A DNA stretch of 64,000 nt. It comes from Gadus chalcogrammus. Lineage: Eukaryota > Chordata > Actinopteri > Gadiformes > Gadidae. The notes beneath the pieces are model-generated. The model saw only the letters and a list, made by a program, of their open reading frames with translations, was not told the origin of the DNA and searched no databases. Location: contig NC_079424.1 in the NCBI RefSeq assembly GCF_026213295.1, forward strand, positions 13,159,227 through 13,223,226. Direction: 5' to 3'. Of this stretch, positions 16,777-28,528 are shown in pieces (position 1 is the stretch's first letter; each line of letters opens with the position of its first letter). The position numbers and the translations under genes are program-made.

Positions 16777-18481
16777 TTGCGCCCGAATAAAGGGGGTCAT
16801 CTGGGGTCACCACCCCTAGAATTTTTTCAGCATTTAACACGAATTACCTGAAATCCTAAAATCAAAACAATTCACTATCATGTGGGATCTTCTTTTTAAT
16901 TAAACCCCAAAACATTTACAATAATGTTTAAAAGTGCATTGTATTTCATATTTTTCCCTAGTATTGTTTCATTGTAGGTAATGGCAGAGATGAGGGATTA
17001 CTAAAGTACAACCAAAACCATAATTAAATAAACTGATTTAAACATTGTTGTATGGAGACAAATCCAGATATTGTGGCCAAGGTGTAGCAAATTGTGTTTT
17101 TATATTTTTTCTTCTTGTCCTTTATTATCCTCTCAAGCCCTGTGTTCTGTCCCCTGTTCTCCCATATTTTTCATGTCATACTTATTATATCTGTTAGTAA
17201 TTATGACATCAACATTTTTCATGTGCGGACCGATATATAACAGATCAAAGTTTTCCTCTATTTTGTAAAAAATAACCTTGACCACTTTACAACATGGATA
17301 CAAATGTAGATTATTAAGTATTTTCGTAGTGATTTCTAGCAGAATAATATTTTCCAGGGAATAAAAATAATCTATTCTTTACCAAATCATTTGTATTGTG
17401 ATGCAGTATGCCAGACAGACCTTACAATGGATGACATTGAGAGGATGAAAGATGTGTTGAAGCAAACCTGATGTGCTTATATGATTAAAACACTGGAGAC
17501 AAAATTCAGCCAAGAGTCTATAAAACCCCCACCAAAACAGGCCTCCTTCTCTGTGTTGTTGAAGGTTTTTCAGCTTTGTAAGCCATAGATCTCCTGTAAC
17601 CATTTGTGTGCACTTAAATGTGAGCAGTTTATTTTAGTGCTGCTGAGGTTGAGACGCAACCTTCCCTCTAAGTTTTGGCTTTCAGGTTCAACATTTCATG
17701 TTCAACGGTTTTGCGTGTTTGGCACAATGAAATGCATCTACTTCATCAAAGGTGGGAGTTTTTGAAAGAAGCCAATGGCATTCAGGCAAGCGTTCAGGTG
17801 CAGGGTTGCAGGGATTGTTGACTGATTTGAGGTATTTGTTTGCTAGATCACAATCCTGGTCAAGCAGTAACAGAACCAGGTGAAACACTTTCCATGAGTG
17901 ATGACTTTTGTGTAATTTGTTCTATATTGTCAGCCTCTGTTGTCCCAGTAGAGTAACAGAAAAATGACATACAATAATAAATAAATTATAACAATAAATA
18001 TATAACACAAGTCATTTGTTCTAGCTTAGAATTTAAAAATATTAACAGGGCAACATTTCTGGAAGCATATTTTCTCATATTTTCTCATATTTTCTCGCAA
18101 AATCCGTTCACCCAATAGGCTGTTTTTGTTCCTTTCAACAAAGTTACAGTAGCCAGGATTCACTATATGAAGCTTAACCTGGGCTTGTCAGTAGGCATCA
18201 TTGTCCATGTCCAGTCCAACACATCACAATCCTTGTTCAAGTCAAGTAAAAAACACAGGTTCAGCGGTCTTCCAGCAATTCCTCTAGTTTCTGCTACTGA
18301 CGTTTAGCAAAAGAGTATTTCAATGAGGCAGGAGCTGCAGGATTCTGAAGAAATGGCAAGCATATGTTGAACAAAGTACTTAACTAAAGCCTTAAATATC
18401 TCCAGAATAAATAACAACATTTTAAATCAGGAGAGACTAGTATTTAAAATGAACATTTAATGACAGCAACACATTTGGCGA
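16777..18481. other. Unique AT-rich non-coding DNA
   Basis: No confident gene. Minus-strand open frames at 17379-17603 and 17688-17888 have no identifiable domains. A 10-bp tandem repeat lies at 18067-18096. If the exon proposed just upstream is real, its 3' UTR would lie in the last part of this stretch. Confidence 0.4.
18067..18096. repeat. Three exact copies of ATATTTTCTC
   Basis: A perfect 10-bp unit repeated three times. Confidence 0.93.
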
Positions 18482-18671
18482 TTAGACACCATCAAATGAT
18501 GTCATGGGATGATGGATCCATGAAGTCTGCAGGGAGATGGTTTCCCCTTGAATGTGTCTAGACGCTGGTGGTATGGTGACTATGGCTGGAGATCCTGCCT
18601 TGAGGGCCCCATGTCCTCCTGAGGGAGGCGGATGGAGATAAGCCGGAGGAGGAGGAGGTGGTGGAGGAGGG
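18482..18671 (-). CDS. Candidate terminal coding exon, proline-rich (unproven)
   Basis: Not recognised as any known protein. Read on the minus strand, a good splice acceptor (CTGCTGTTTGTGACTTGTTGCAG, with AG ending at 18672) is followed by an open reading of about 62 codons to a TAG at 18482-18484. The peptide starts with a run of prolines (codons from about 18669 to 18640) and then a mixed, soluble-looking tail ending Ser-Phe-Asp-Gly-Val. A second frame also stays open and ends Thr-Thr-Ser-Val, so the frame is uncertain. A variant poly(A) signal (ATTAAA on the minus strand, plus 18457-18462) lies about 20 nt past the stop. No upstream exon was found with confidence. The proline run could equally come from a GGA-type repeat, so this may be chance. 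Confidence 0.25.
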
Positions 18672-18718
18672 CTGCAACAAGTCACAAACAGCAGATATGA
18701 GCAAGGCCGAGAGGTATA

Positions 18719-18719
18719 G

Positions 18720-18749
<30 letters not shown>
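18719..18749. repeat. (AT)n tract
   Basis: Near-pure AT alternation with one TTT interruption. Confidence 0.92.
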
Positions 18750-18750
<1 letters not shown>

Positions 18751-19900
18751 CATGCATACATTCTGAGTTTGGTGCACCTGTTTGAATGCAGAAAGTGTTT
18801 CATATTGGTTGAGAGAACAGGGGGCGGGATCTGCAATGACAGCGTGGGAACTAGAATAGAGCATAGATGAATGAGAAATAGATGGGGAATGTCTTATTGC
18901 TGATTTAACTTTTGCATTAGCTGCATAATACCTTTTAGACATTTGATGGCATTAGCCACTTGCATTTCTCCATGGTACAGGTACACTGTCCCCATGGTAC
19001 AGTGTATCTTTCGGTCCAGCACCGGATTCGACTGCATCCCATTCTGCTTGTGAGCAGGATTCTGACAAGCTGAACATTTTGTTAAAGTTGACAAGCAAAT
19101 AACACATTACACTTGTGATAATAAAAAGGAATCACTTTTGCTTACAATCCACAGACAATAATGTACACTTGATTTACATTATGCAAACATTGTGCAGTTA
19201 TACTTATCCATCTTCTTTGGCCATGATGTAAATTCAAGGGGTTTCTTCAAGCCTCTGAGTATGGATGACCTGCAGCACAGGAGTCGATTTTCAGCATGTA
19301 TGCTAGTTGACCTACTTTGGGTTGCACCTACCAAGAATATGTTTTAACCTGCAATAACACGAATCGATATCGATTTGCACGAATTGTAGCAAATCGATAT
19401 CGTGGTGTGAACATCAATTATCTGCCACTGTTTTCTGTTTACACAACAACAATCACAAGTTTATTCATTAAAAAATATTTAAAAATAACTACTATTATAC
19501 CTTCATAAGTTTAGCAATTGTTAAACCTCACAAACAGAACCATTTCCTTTTGAAAGTCAGTTCAAGTCGAATGGTTTAATGATACAAGGTTAATAAGGTT
19601 AATAAAGCTAAACACAAGTCACTAAGTAGATCGACTTGGTAGCATTTTTTGTTGAAAACTATAAGCATTCAATCACCCTGGCGATAACTAGCTGTCCATT
19701 AGTCCGTTGTTCCAAATTTGTGAACTCATCCACACACAAATAAATTATATGCCTCCAGGCCTTTTTAGGCTTTCATCTGATCCCATGTGTATGACGCAGT
19801 ATGAGATAAGTGCTCTAGAGTTAGAGTACAGTCTCTATAGAGGGTGAATCCGCAATAATGTGCAATAATTCATTGGTTTGCAAACTGTTGACGTAAACAG
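18750..19900. other. Unique non-coding DNA with one inverted repeat
   Basis: No gene was recognised. It contains the CGATATCG inverted repeat at 19365-19402 and a duplicated CCATGGTACAG word near 18970-19000. Confidence 0.45.
19365..19402. repeat. 14-bp inverted repeat around CGATATCG
   Basis: CGATATCGATTTGC (19365-19378) and GCAAATCGATATCG (19389-19402) are exact reverse complements with a 10-nt loop. The flanks (CACGAAT... and ...TGGTG) extend the symmetry imperfectly. 'GATATCGTGGTG' words occur in a common fish interspersed repeat, so this may be a remnant of one. Confidence 0.8.
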
Positions 19901-20173
19901 AGCACCATGGTTTTGCGTTCCCCCGTTTTAACTCCCTGCCTCCACGTTAATCCTGTGCGTCAAGGGTCATCACGTGACAGGAAGCCACCTATTGATTTTA
20001 TTTATGCGACGCCGGGAGCCTCCTGGCAGATGTTGAGCAAACAGTGTATTCGTGACAAACCAATGAGAGACAGGAGCTCGGTTCGTTCCCGGCGCAGCCA
20101 TACAGAAGCGGACCTGACCTCCGAGCACTGACTCCCATGCATCTTCCCTGACAGAGCACCACGGTGCGGACCG

Positions 20174-20221
20174 GGTGTGTGTGTGTGTGTGTGGGGGGGG
20201 TGGGCGGGCGGGGGTGGGGGG
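20174..20221 (+). repeat. (GT)n followed by G-runs
   Basis: A GT tract, then GGGGGGGG-T-GGG-C-GGG-C-GGGGG-T-GGGGGG. At least five G-runs make this a strong quadruplex candidate on the plus strand. Confidence 0.9.
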
Positions 20222-20360
20222 AGCAGCTAAGCCGAGGAGGAGACCTTGGCAGCGTTCCCAGATGATAAAGGGAAGTCTTTGAGGAGAGACGCTCGGTGTT
20301 TATGTTTCCGAGCGAGAGGTCCGAGCGTTTGCTTTACCGCAGGGTGCCTGTTACTCCGCC

Positions 20361-20400
20361 GCCCCCTCCCCCCCTCCCACCCTCCCACCCTCCCACCCTC
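20361..20400. repeat. (CCCTCCCA)n short array
   Basis: Four to five imperfect copies of CCCTCCCA or CCCCCCCTCC. The complementary strand is G-run-rich. Confidence 0.85.
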
Positions 20401-20682
20401 GGTGAAAAAAGGCCGGATGTTCCCTCACCGGAGACCGACTGTGAGCGATGATCGGGATGAACGCTTTTGAGCCTTCCCCCGACCCAACACCAAAGGAAAC
20501 AACAAGCGGGAAGTGTTGGGTTTGTATTTTACTTGTGAAGGGATGCAAAGTGGGGCTGTTCCAAAGGTCACATCACACGCAGGGTGAAGCTCTGTGGCGC
20601 GGAGAGAGCGAGAGTGACATAAAACGAGGGAGAGCGCAGCGAGAATAGAGAGAGGTAGAGAGACACAGTAAAACAAAAGGAA

Positions 20683-20685
<3 letters not shown>

Positions 20686-20720
<35 letters not shown>
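20686..20720. repeat. (GA)n microsatellite
   Basis: Pure GA tract of about 35 bp at the edge of the CpG-rich block. Confidence 0.95.
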
Positions 20721-20723
<3 letters not shown>

Positions 20724-20960
20724 AATTTCGCATTGTCGATCATGCGAGCGGAGGATGAATGTTAATGCGATGGTGGAGACCAGTGCACGGCCAACAGTCC
20801 TTTGATGCCGCCATCAAGCAGAATCTCGCCCTGCGGTAGCTCCCCTCCCTGTGTCCTCGTCTCTCTGATACACTGGGTTTTCTGCATTGACCCTGGGACC
20901 ATCGCCTTGAAATATGGCTCAGAGAGAGACGTTTTGGAGGGGTTGGGTCACTCAGTGTAG

Positions 20961-21429
20961 GAGGCTACGTGTACACAGCAGAGCCTCAGAGGGTAAAGGG
21001 ATACTGCTCTCTGGGACTCCATCATTACCGCTTCAGTAGAGAAAAAGACTAAACAAAAAAAAAGTCCTCTAAAACAAGAGTGGAGTAGAGTTGAATATAG
21101 AAACTTTATAGAAAAAATAGCCATTTCTAATTTAGTTAAATGACCTTTTGAACGCACAGGAAACGCAACGGGAAATATGCCACCCCCACACATGTCACGT
21201 GGTGAAAAAAACAAGATTTTATACGTATGTGTTTATTTATATTGAAACATATTCAAGTATAGATATAGCTTGATAGATATATCACTTTATATTATATATC
21301 GATATAACAGTATATGTATTGATGCACTCGAAGACGGTGTGAGTTTATGACTACTGCCTTATGTGTAGTTTGTGCAGCATTATTCAGTATATTTGTGTCA
21401 TGTTTGCTATTAAGGTTGAGAACCCAAAA
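20961..21429. other. Unique AT-rich non-coding DNA
   Basis: Includes a TATA/GATATA-rich section at 21240-21320. No gene was recognised. Confidence 0.5.
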
Positions 21430-21945
21430 TGCACTGCAAAGAATATTTTCCAAACAACGGTGTTACTCACTCAAAGCTCTGGATACATGAAACACGAGGC
21501 ACAAGGTGCATGCGACATCAGAAACAATGATCGAGCAAGGAACTTAACCAAGGCAAGGACTTAAATACACATGACTAACAAGACACCGGAAGGTAGAACA
21601 TTGGAAAAGACAATAATCAACCTCAAACTAATAACTAGACTCAGGTGGGCAGGGAACAAGGTAATGACGAGGATAGTATGCAGGACTCAGGTGAGGGGCG
21701 GAGACACAGAATCACAAGCCAAGGGAAACCAAACTGAAGCACATGGATAGGACAACAAAGAACGGGAAGTGAATCACACTAACACAAACCAGGAAATACA
21801 CAAGGGCTATTACGGGACCGTAAACATAAACACATAGAAACTGAAGACTACAAACAAACACAGGAAGATCAAGCCCAGGAGATATCACTGAAAAACCAAA
21901 ATAAAAGTCCAACACATGAAACTCAAACCCAGAACCCTGACAATT
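21430..21945 (-). mobile_element. Probable dispersed-repeat relic (LTR-like or non-autonomous)
   Basis: Between about 21430 and 21945 the plus strand is unusually rich in A and C-A-A words (GAACTTAACCAAGGCAAGG, CAGGACTCAGGTGAGG, GAACGGGAAGTG) and ends AACCCAGAACCCTGACAATTTG. Fish genomes carry abundant interspersed sequences with this composition and a 'CCTGACA' end. Family, strand and limits are inferred from composition. No coding remnant was seen. Confidence 0.35.
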
Positions 21946-22538
21946 TGTGCATACACTGAAACCGTCACTGAGACACAAGATAGTTAATCGCTTCCATTTC
22001 TTCATTTGTTATTATACTGTTATTATGTTATTATACTGCTAATACAGATAAGCTTTCTTGGATATAAAAAGTTTTTCTTCCTCTATCTATATCCTTAACG
22101 TTGGTTGGATTGTTGATTGGAACGAGATGTGGGACATTTCGGAATGCATAGAGTCTGCTGTGTTCCTCGTCTCTCACTTCACTCTACCAAGGGCCTTCAG
22201 TTGCCATGGCATCGTAATGTAAGAAACATCCATAGAAAACTATTCTTCCATCTCCCTCCACTGGTCTTCATCTGTACTTGGCAATTCAACTATTCTAAAC
22301 CTATCTATATCTATTTATATCTTTTGTCCTTTATATTTTCCACTGTTAAAAATATAAACAAATGTCAAAGTGTGGGAGTTGTTTGTTGCCAATTACTTGC
22401 TTGCACAGACTGCAGTGGAACACTAAACGGAGATATTCTATTCTATTCTTAACCCTGGCCTCACTCCAAAAGCAATCAAGCAAACCCCAAAGTGTGTTCT
22501 GGTTTTTTACAGACTTAAAAACCTGGGGCGGTGCAAGA
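21946..22538. other. Unique AT-rich non-coding DNA
   Basis: A GTTATTATACTG word is directly repeated at about 22007-22038. Open frames at 22117-22452 show no domain. Confidence 0.5.
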
Positions 22539-22930
<392 letters not shown>

Positions 22931-22939
22931 ATAAACTAG

Positions 22940-23125
22940 GGTGACGGGAAAGTGTCACCTAGTCGGTTTTCCCCACATTTCCCGAATGGCGGTGACAAAT
23001 AGGCAAGTGCCATTTGAGAGCGGGCGGGCTTTGATGGGATTCCTGTCAGGGCTGGCAGCTCTAATTAGAAGTGCTCCACGGCAGGCTAAGAGGAAGCAGC
23101 GCGCGCAGCCGGGGTCACCGGTTCA
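22940..23125. promoter_or_regulatory. Candidate conserved non-coding element
   Basis: Non-repetitive, compositionally balanced sequence sits between GA and CA arrays. It includes the homeodomain-type palindrome TCTAATTAGA (23060-23069) and GC-rich words. By eye it resembles an enhancer. Conservation was not tested. Confidence 0.35.
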
Positions 23126-23219
23126 ATGACTCACTCAACACACAGCCAGAGTGAACGCCTCACACCACACACCCATTCACTCATGCCAGTCCAGCCCAGA
23201 CAGACAGCGTGTCCCCCTC

Positions 23220-23398
23220 TCACACACACACACGCACGCACACACGCGCGCACACGCACGCGCACACGCACACACACACACACACACATGACAGTCCTGC
23301 CCAAACACACAGCGTTTTCCCCCTCTCTTTCTCTCTCTCACAAACACACACACACACGCACGCACACACACATTATGTAGTCATTAACACATGCACCT

Positions 23399-23433
<35 letters not shown>
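23220..23433. repeat. (CA)n and CACG tracts, interrupted
   Basis: CA tracts at 23220-23290, 23341-23370 and about 23403-23433, with CGCACGCACACGCGCG variants. Confidence 0.93.
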
Positions 23434-23437
<4 letters not shown>

Positions 23438-23548
23438 AACCCTCCCACAGGCATTCACACTTTCATATACACTTACACTCAGCAGCACACACATTCACAC
23501 AGGCTTATATTCACACACTTTCAAAGGCTCACAAACCCTCTCCCTCAC

Positions 23549-24501
<953 letters not shown>

Positions 24502-24626
24502 GTGTCACATGTCTCTATAAATGGCAACTGGAAAAGGTCTACATGAGTCAACAGTCACGCACTGCACTGGGATTGGAACCTGAGGGACTGTGCTCAATCT
24601 GGGGGACATCACGCTAACCCCCCCCA

Positions 24627-24627
<1 letters not shown>

Positions 24628-24664
<37 letters not shown>
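24628..24664. repeat. (CA)n microsatellite
   Basis: Short CA tract following a C-run (24619-24626). Confidence 0.93.
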
Positions 24665-24665
<1 letters not shown>

Positions 24666-26519
24666 CTCTCTCAGCTTGGTGCCCGCCCCCGCCTGCCCCC
24701 TTCCTCCACAAACTGATATCCTTTAAAAGCTGCCCCTGGTGAGGCCAGTCGACATAGATCTAAGTTGACAGGCGAGCTGGAGGGAAACAGGACCAATGAC
24801 CCACACAACTCTCATCACATGCAAAAGACACAGGAAAAAAAAAACGGTGGACTTTTTTTTTTCCTCCCTCACTCAAACTCTTTCCTTCCTCTCCACTGCC
24901 TCATTGATGCTGCCTTATTTGATCTTTGTTTGGTGTTGTATTGTTCTGTGTTCTATCCATGTACATCTCCGTCAATCCATCCACCCATTCCAGTTCCTAT
25001 TTGTTAGTTTTACTTGTTGGTAGTAACCATTTATTTTGGTTTTCTAAATATAGCTTATCAAGAAATGTGTCTTTTCAACAAATAATTTGAACCGGCCTAC
25101 TTAAGGTGCTACATTTTCTTTATTGTTTCACTACTACCAAATGTTATATAAGTCAGCAATTAATTTTCCCAGTGTCCTCACATTTACATACCATTGAAAA
25201 GGTGAGCTTGCGTACCTAACAGCACTATGCTAACAAAACTAATAACAAACTTTTTGTTGTTGTAGAGCTTTCATTTTTTCATTGCCTGGCTTTAAGTGCA
25301 ACATAAAGCATTATTGTAATTATGTGTGACAAGTGCAATGTTCTCAAACAGCTACTTTAACCTGGTTCATATTGATTCAGAAAGACATTTTAGTCTTAAT
25401 TATCTTGGTTCTAGCCTTCTGGATGTCCTTGTAAACAGAGAATGCTTTGGATGTCAAATAAAAGCTCTTTAAATACCATGCGTCGAGAACGTTTCTCCTT
25501 GTTTAAATAGATTTGGGGCGTCATATTGAAATATGCCGACAGCTTTGGACAGCATCACCGTCAAATGCAAAAATGCTTACTCTTCTCTGGAAACACAACA
25601 GCACAGCAACTTTCACAATTGAGGTGTTTTGACGTCAGCGGCTTTTTGGATGTCATCCCCTGTCTAGTTTGAGTGTTCCCAGCATCATCAGCCTTTCCTT
25701 CATGTTTACCATTAACAATGACCCAGCCCAAAAACGTCCTCACCTCCAAACAGAGACATAACTGTAGCACAGGACGTTGTAGAGTAAGTGCAACAAACTC
25801 ATCATGTTCTGAGGGGAAGTACTGGCGTAAATGAATGACACATCTACTTATGTTGCATTTAAAAACACCCTGATTCATTCACCTTGAAAGGCCCCACTCT
25901 TGTTAAATTCCTGCCAGAATGCAGCGGCCATGGATTTTCAAGAAGTATACAGAGCAGGATTTGTTTTGGTCCCATCTTTATAGTGCATCTTCTTACAGGC
26001 CCATTCTCTCAGAATTTGTAAGCATAAATGTCATTTAATACACATTACCCCAAGGCACCCCATATTGTAAATGCTTATGTCAAGGGTCTTCTAAAACCCC
26101 CCAATTCCCATCAGTAACCATCCGCTTTCTCTACGGCTTTAATAATCCGGTTCCATTGATGCAGCTCAGTGAGTAGTCCAAAATGCAATCATGCAACGGA
26201 AAAAAATAAAAGTCTCTTTCGAGCTAAGTACAATATGATGTCTCACTTCATGGGCTTAAACACAGCGACGTCTGCAACTATTCATGGGTAAATACAGCCC
26301 TCATGGCAATAGCGTACAAAGGGTCGATTTTGATACCAGGGTTCCCTTCTCTCTCCACTTTGATTAAGGGCTGATTTTGTAAGGGGGACACGCATCCAGG
26401 TTAATTACCGTTGCATTCATTAAGATGAGCGAGTGCATTTTAATTCCTGTTTGGTGTCATTATCTATGGAGATATAGGGTCATTAGTGGTTGTCGTCTTT
26501 GACTTTATGTCCTGTCTAC
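24665..26519. other. Unique non-coding DNA
   Basis: No gene was recognised. Pyrimidine-rich near 24840-25000, AT-rich after 25020. Confidence 0.5.
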
Positions 26520-26900
26520 GAGGGTTCTTTATTTGGAGAAGACGCCCCAGACATGGCCGGCGACGGGTCGATCTCCTTTAATGTTTGCGCTCTGTCAGAG
26601 TGATAATTGGCGATACTTCCTGCCCCCAGACACCTCGCTAATTAGCAAAACTAGCTCCAGCTGGGTGAGACAACTGAGACACGTAAACCGGGAGTCTGTG
26701 GTGCTTTAAGGTTGAGTGGAACCATTTTATTCCATATTTAAATAATTATTGACAACGCCTGACGTTCATTATCATAAGATCCGGGAGGTGGTAATCTATT
26801 CCCTGTCTAATAGTGTTTAATTGAGCCTAGGCCTCAGACTTTAAACAGGAGCTCCTTATTAGGAATTGAAACAGGTTCCAACACAGAGTCAAAATATACA
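26520..26900. promoter_or_regulatory. Candidate conserved non-coding element with GCTAATTAGC
   Basis: Balanced, non-repetitive sequence holds a perfect 10-bp palindrome GCTAATTAGC (26637-26646, TAATTA homeodomain core). A CAGCTG E-box follows 11 bp later (26658-26663), and a GGCGATACTTCC word lies before it. The motif cluster resembles developmental enhancers. There is no coding frame. Confidence 0.4.
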
Positions 26901-28209
26901 TCACTTAACTGCAAATTCCTTTAAACAGGGCCCATAAATTGCTGTGCGGATGTGCGTCATAGACGATCACTGTTTGCTGCTTCATTTTAATTACATTAAG
27001 AACTTCTATACAAAGTACCAAGTCTCACAGGTTTTGCTGTCTAACAGATTTAACTTGGACATGATAACATATCCCAAGTTCATAATTATATTAAAAGTGT
27101 TTCAGGTACATTGCATTTCCATTTCCATGTGTGGAAAAGAAAAGTGAAGGTTTAGTCATTAAGGTATTCGGCAGGACCCTATAATATTTTCTCTCATGTC
27201 AGAAGAACTTCATGTTCAACACCGACTGAAATAGACTTCCATCACTAGAATTATGTATTTGTATGTCTAGCAAAGCACTCCTGAAATAGGGCTCTGTAGA
27301 GTTCGCTACATCTATGACATGATGATAACATACACCAACAGGCAGCCAAACTGCATAAAGCTGCACCCAAAGTACATTTTCTAATTTCTCATAGATATAT
27401 ATATATGTCTATACATATATAATGAGTTGTCCCCCCTAGACAGTAGACACAGAGAGGTGGGTTGAATTGAAGAGAGCTGTCCCATCAACATCACCAACAA
27501 AGCAGACACAAGGAAACACACATTTACATTTATTCTTAAGATGAAAGATGTATATATATAATATTAATATATATATATTTTATATATTTATATTTTTTGA
27601 TCTATCTATATTATAGATAAAATATACAGTAAATATATGTATATACTGTGTAGATTATATATATCTCATTTATTTACTCATTATATATGTATAGACATTC
27701 AATTCAATATATTATGTATATTTATTTATATAGATATAAAATATGTATTGAATTCAATTCTCCAACTAGTAGGCCAAAGCCAGAAACAGACATGCACTTA
27801 CGCATAGTAAGAGTATGCTCAACAGGAATAACAATCTCAGGTAGATAGCCCTACCAGTGCCCACTCACAGAACCCTTGTATTCTAGGATAGACCTCTTTA
27901 AAGCGCCCTCGGTTATCTCTAGGAGGGTAAAGAGCTGGTGCCCTGCTCCAAAGTTTGATAGAAATGCAAAAAACAGATGGTGTGAGTATGGTTAGGCTTT
28001 ACACAGAAGGACAATATTGATTCCAAGTATTCTGGGTTTGGGTAATTGGGAAACACTTTTATTGTGGACAGGTCCAAGGCAAACTGATTCAGAGTTGTAT
28101 CAACCATATCGAGGGCTTTATTCTAGAAGTTTCCTCACACCACAGTAGCCACTGCAATAGGAATTAGCATCTTAATACTACTCTGACAATGTTCCCAATC
28201 CAGGTCACA
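26901..28209. other. AT-rich non-coding DNA with low-complexity core
   Basis: 27548-27760 is a TATATA/ATTTAT low-complexity stretch with short inverted repeats, and 27395-27421 is a similar smaller block. Nothing else was recognised. Confidence 0.6.
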
Positions 28210-28528
28210 ATGTGTATTATTGCCTTTCCCTATCAGGAGTTGTGAGAGGATTTTCCAGATACCCCCTCGTGGTCAAAACACATTTTTTCCCAGCACCCTG
28301 GATATTGCTGCAACTCCAGCCCCAGCTGCAGCCTCTTGTTGTGGAGGTGATCCGATGTATCACTGTCTGGAGGGACTTCTTATGGGTAGCCAGGTGTCTG
28401 CTGAGTCAACCGGCCATTCCACTGTCCCGGTCTATTCACCAATGTGACCACAATTTTTCCCCTGCTGCAGGGCTGTTGCAACAAACAAATGAATAAAGTT
28501 GTATCTAATCTAATCTAATCTAATCTAA
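28210..28528 (+). mobile_element. Retroelement 3' end with (TAATC)n tail
   Basis: The stretch ends GAATAAAGTTGTATC followed by about five TAATC units (28504-28528). AATAAA plus a short tandem tail is the usual 3' end of fish L2/CR1/Rex-type LINEs. The preceding 300 bp are GC-balanced and unlike the AT-rich flanks, in keeping with a 5'-truncated insertion. No intact reverse transcriptase or endonuclease is visible. Confidence 0.5.

Larger units (their letters stand above)
19901..20960. promoter_or_regulatory. CpG- and G-rich promoter-like block
   Basis: Compared with its AT-rich surroundings, 19901-20960 is strikingly rich in CpG words (CGGTTCG, CCGGCGCAG, GAAGCGGACC, GAGCGAGAGGTCCGAGCG). It contains a G-rich quadruplex-prone run (20174-20221), a CCCTCCCA array and a GA tract. 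Fish promoters and first exons often look like this. No start codon context, TATA box or splice donor could be fixed, and the strand is unknown. Confidence 0.4.

Noticed and set aside
17379..17888. Two neighbouring minus-strand frames as exons of a gene leading to 18482
   Set aside because: They lie downstream of the proposed terminal exon on that strand and have no domain.
24548..24610. tRNA-like word GGGATTGGAACCTGAG
   Set aside because: No cloverleaf could be folded around it.
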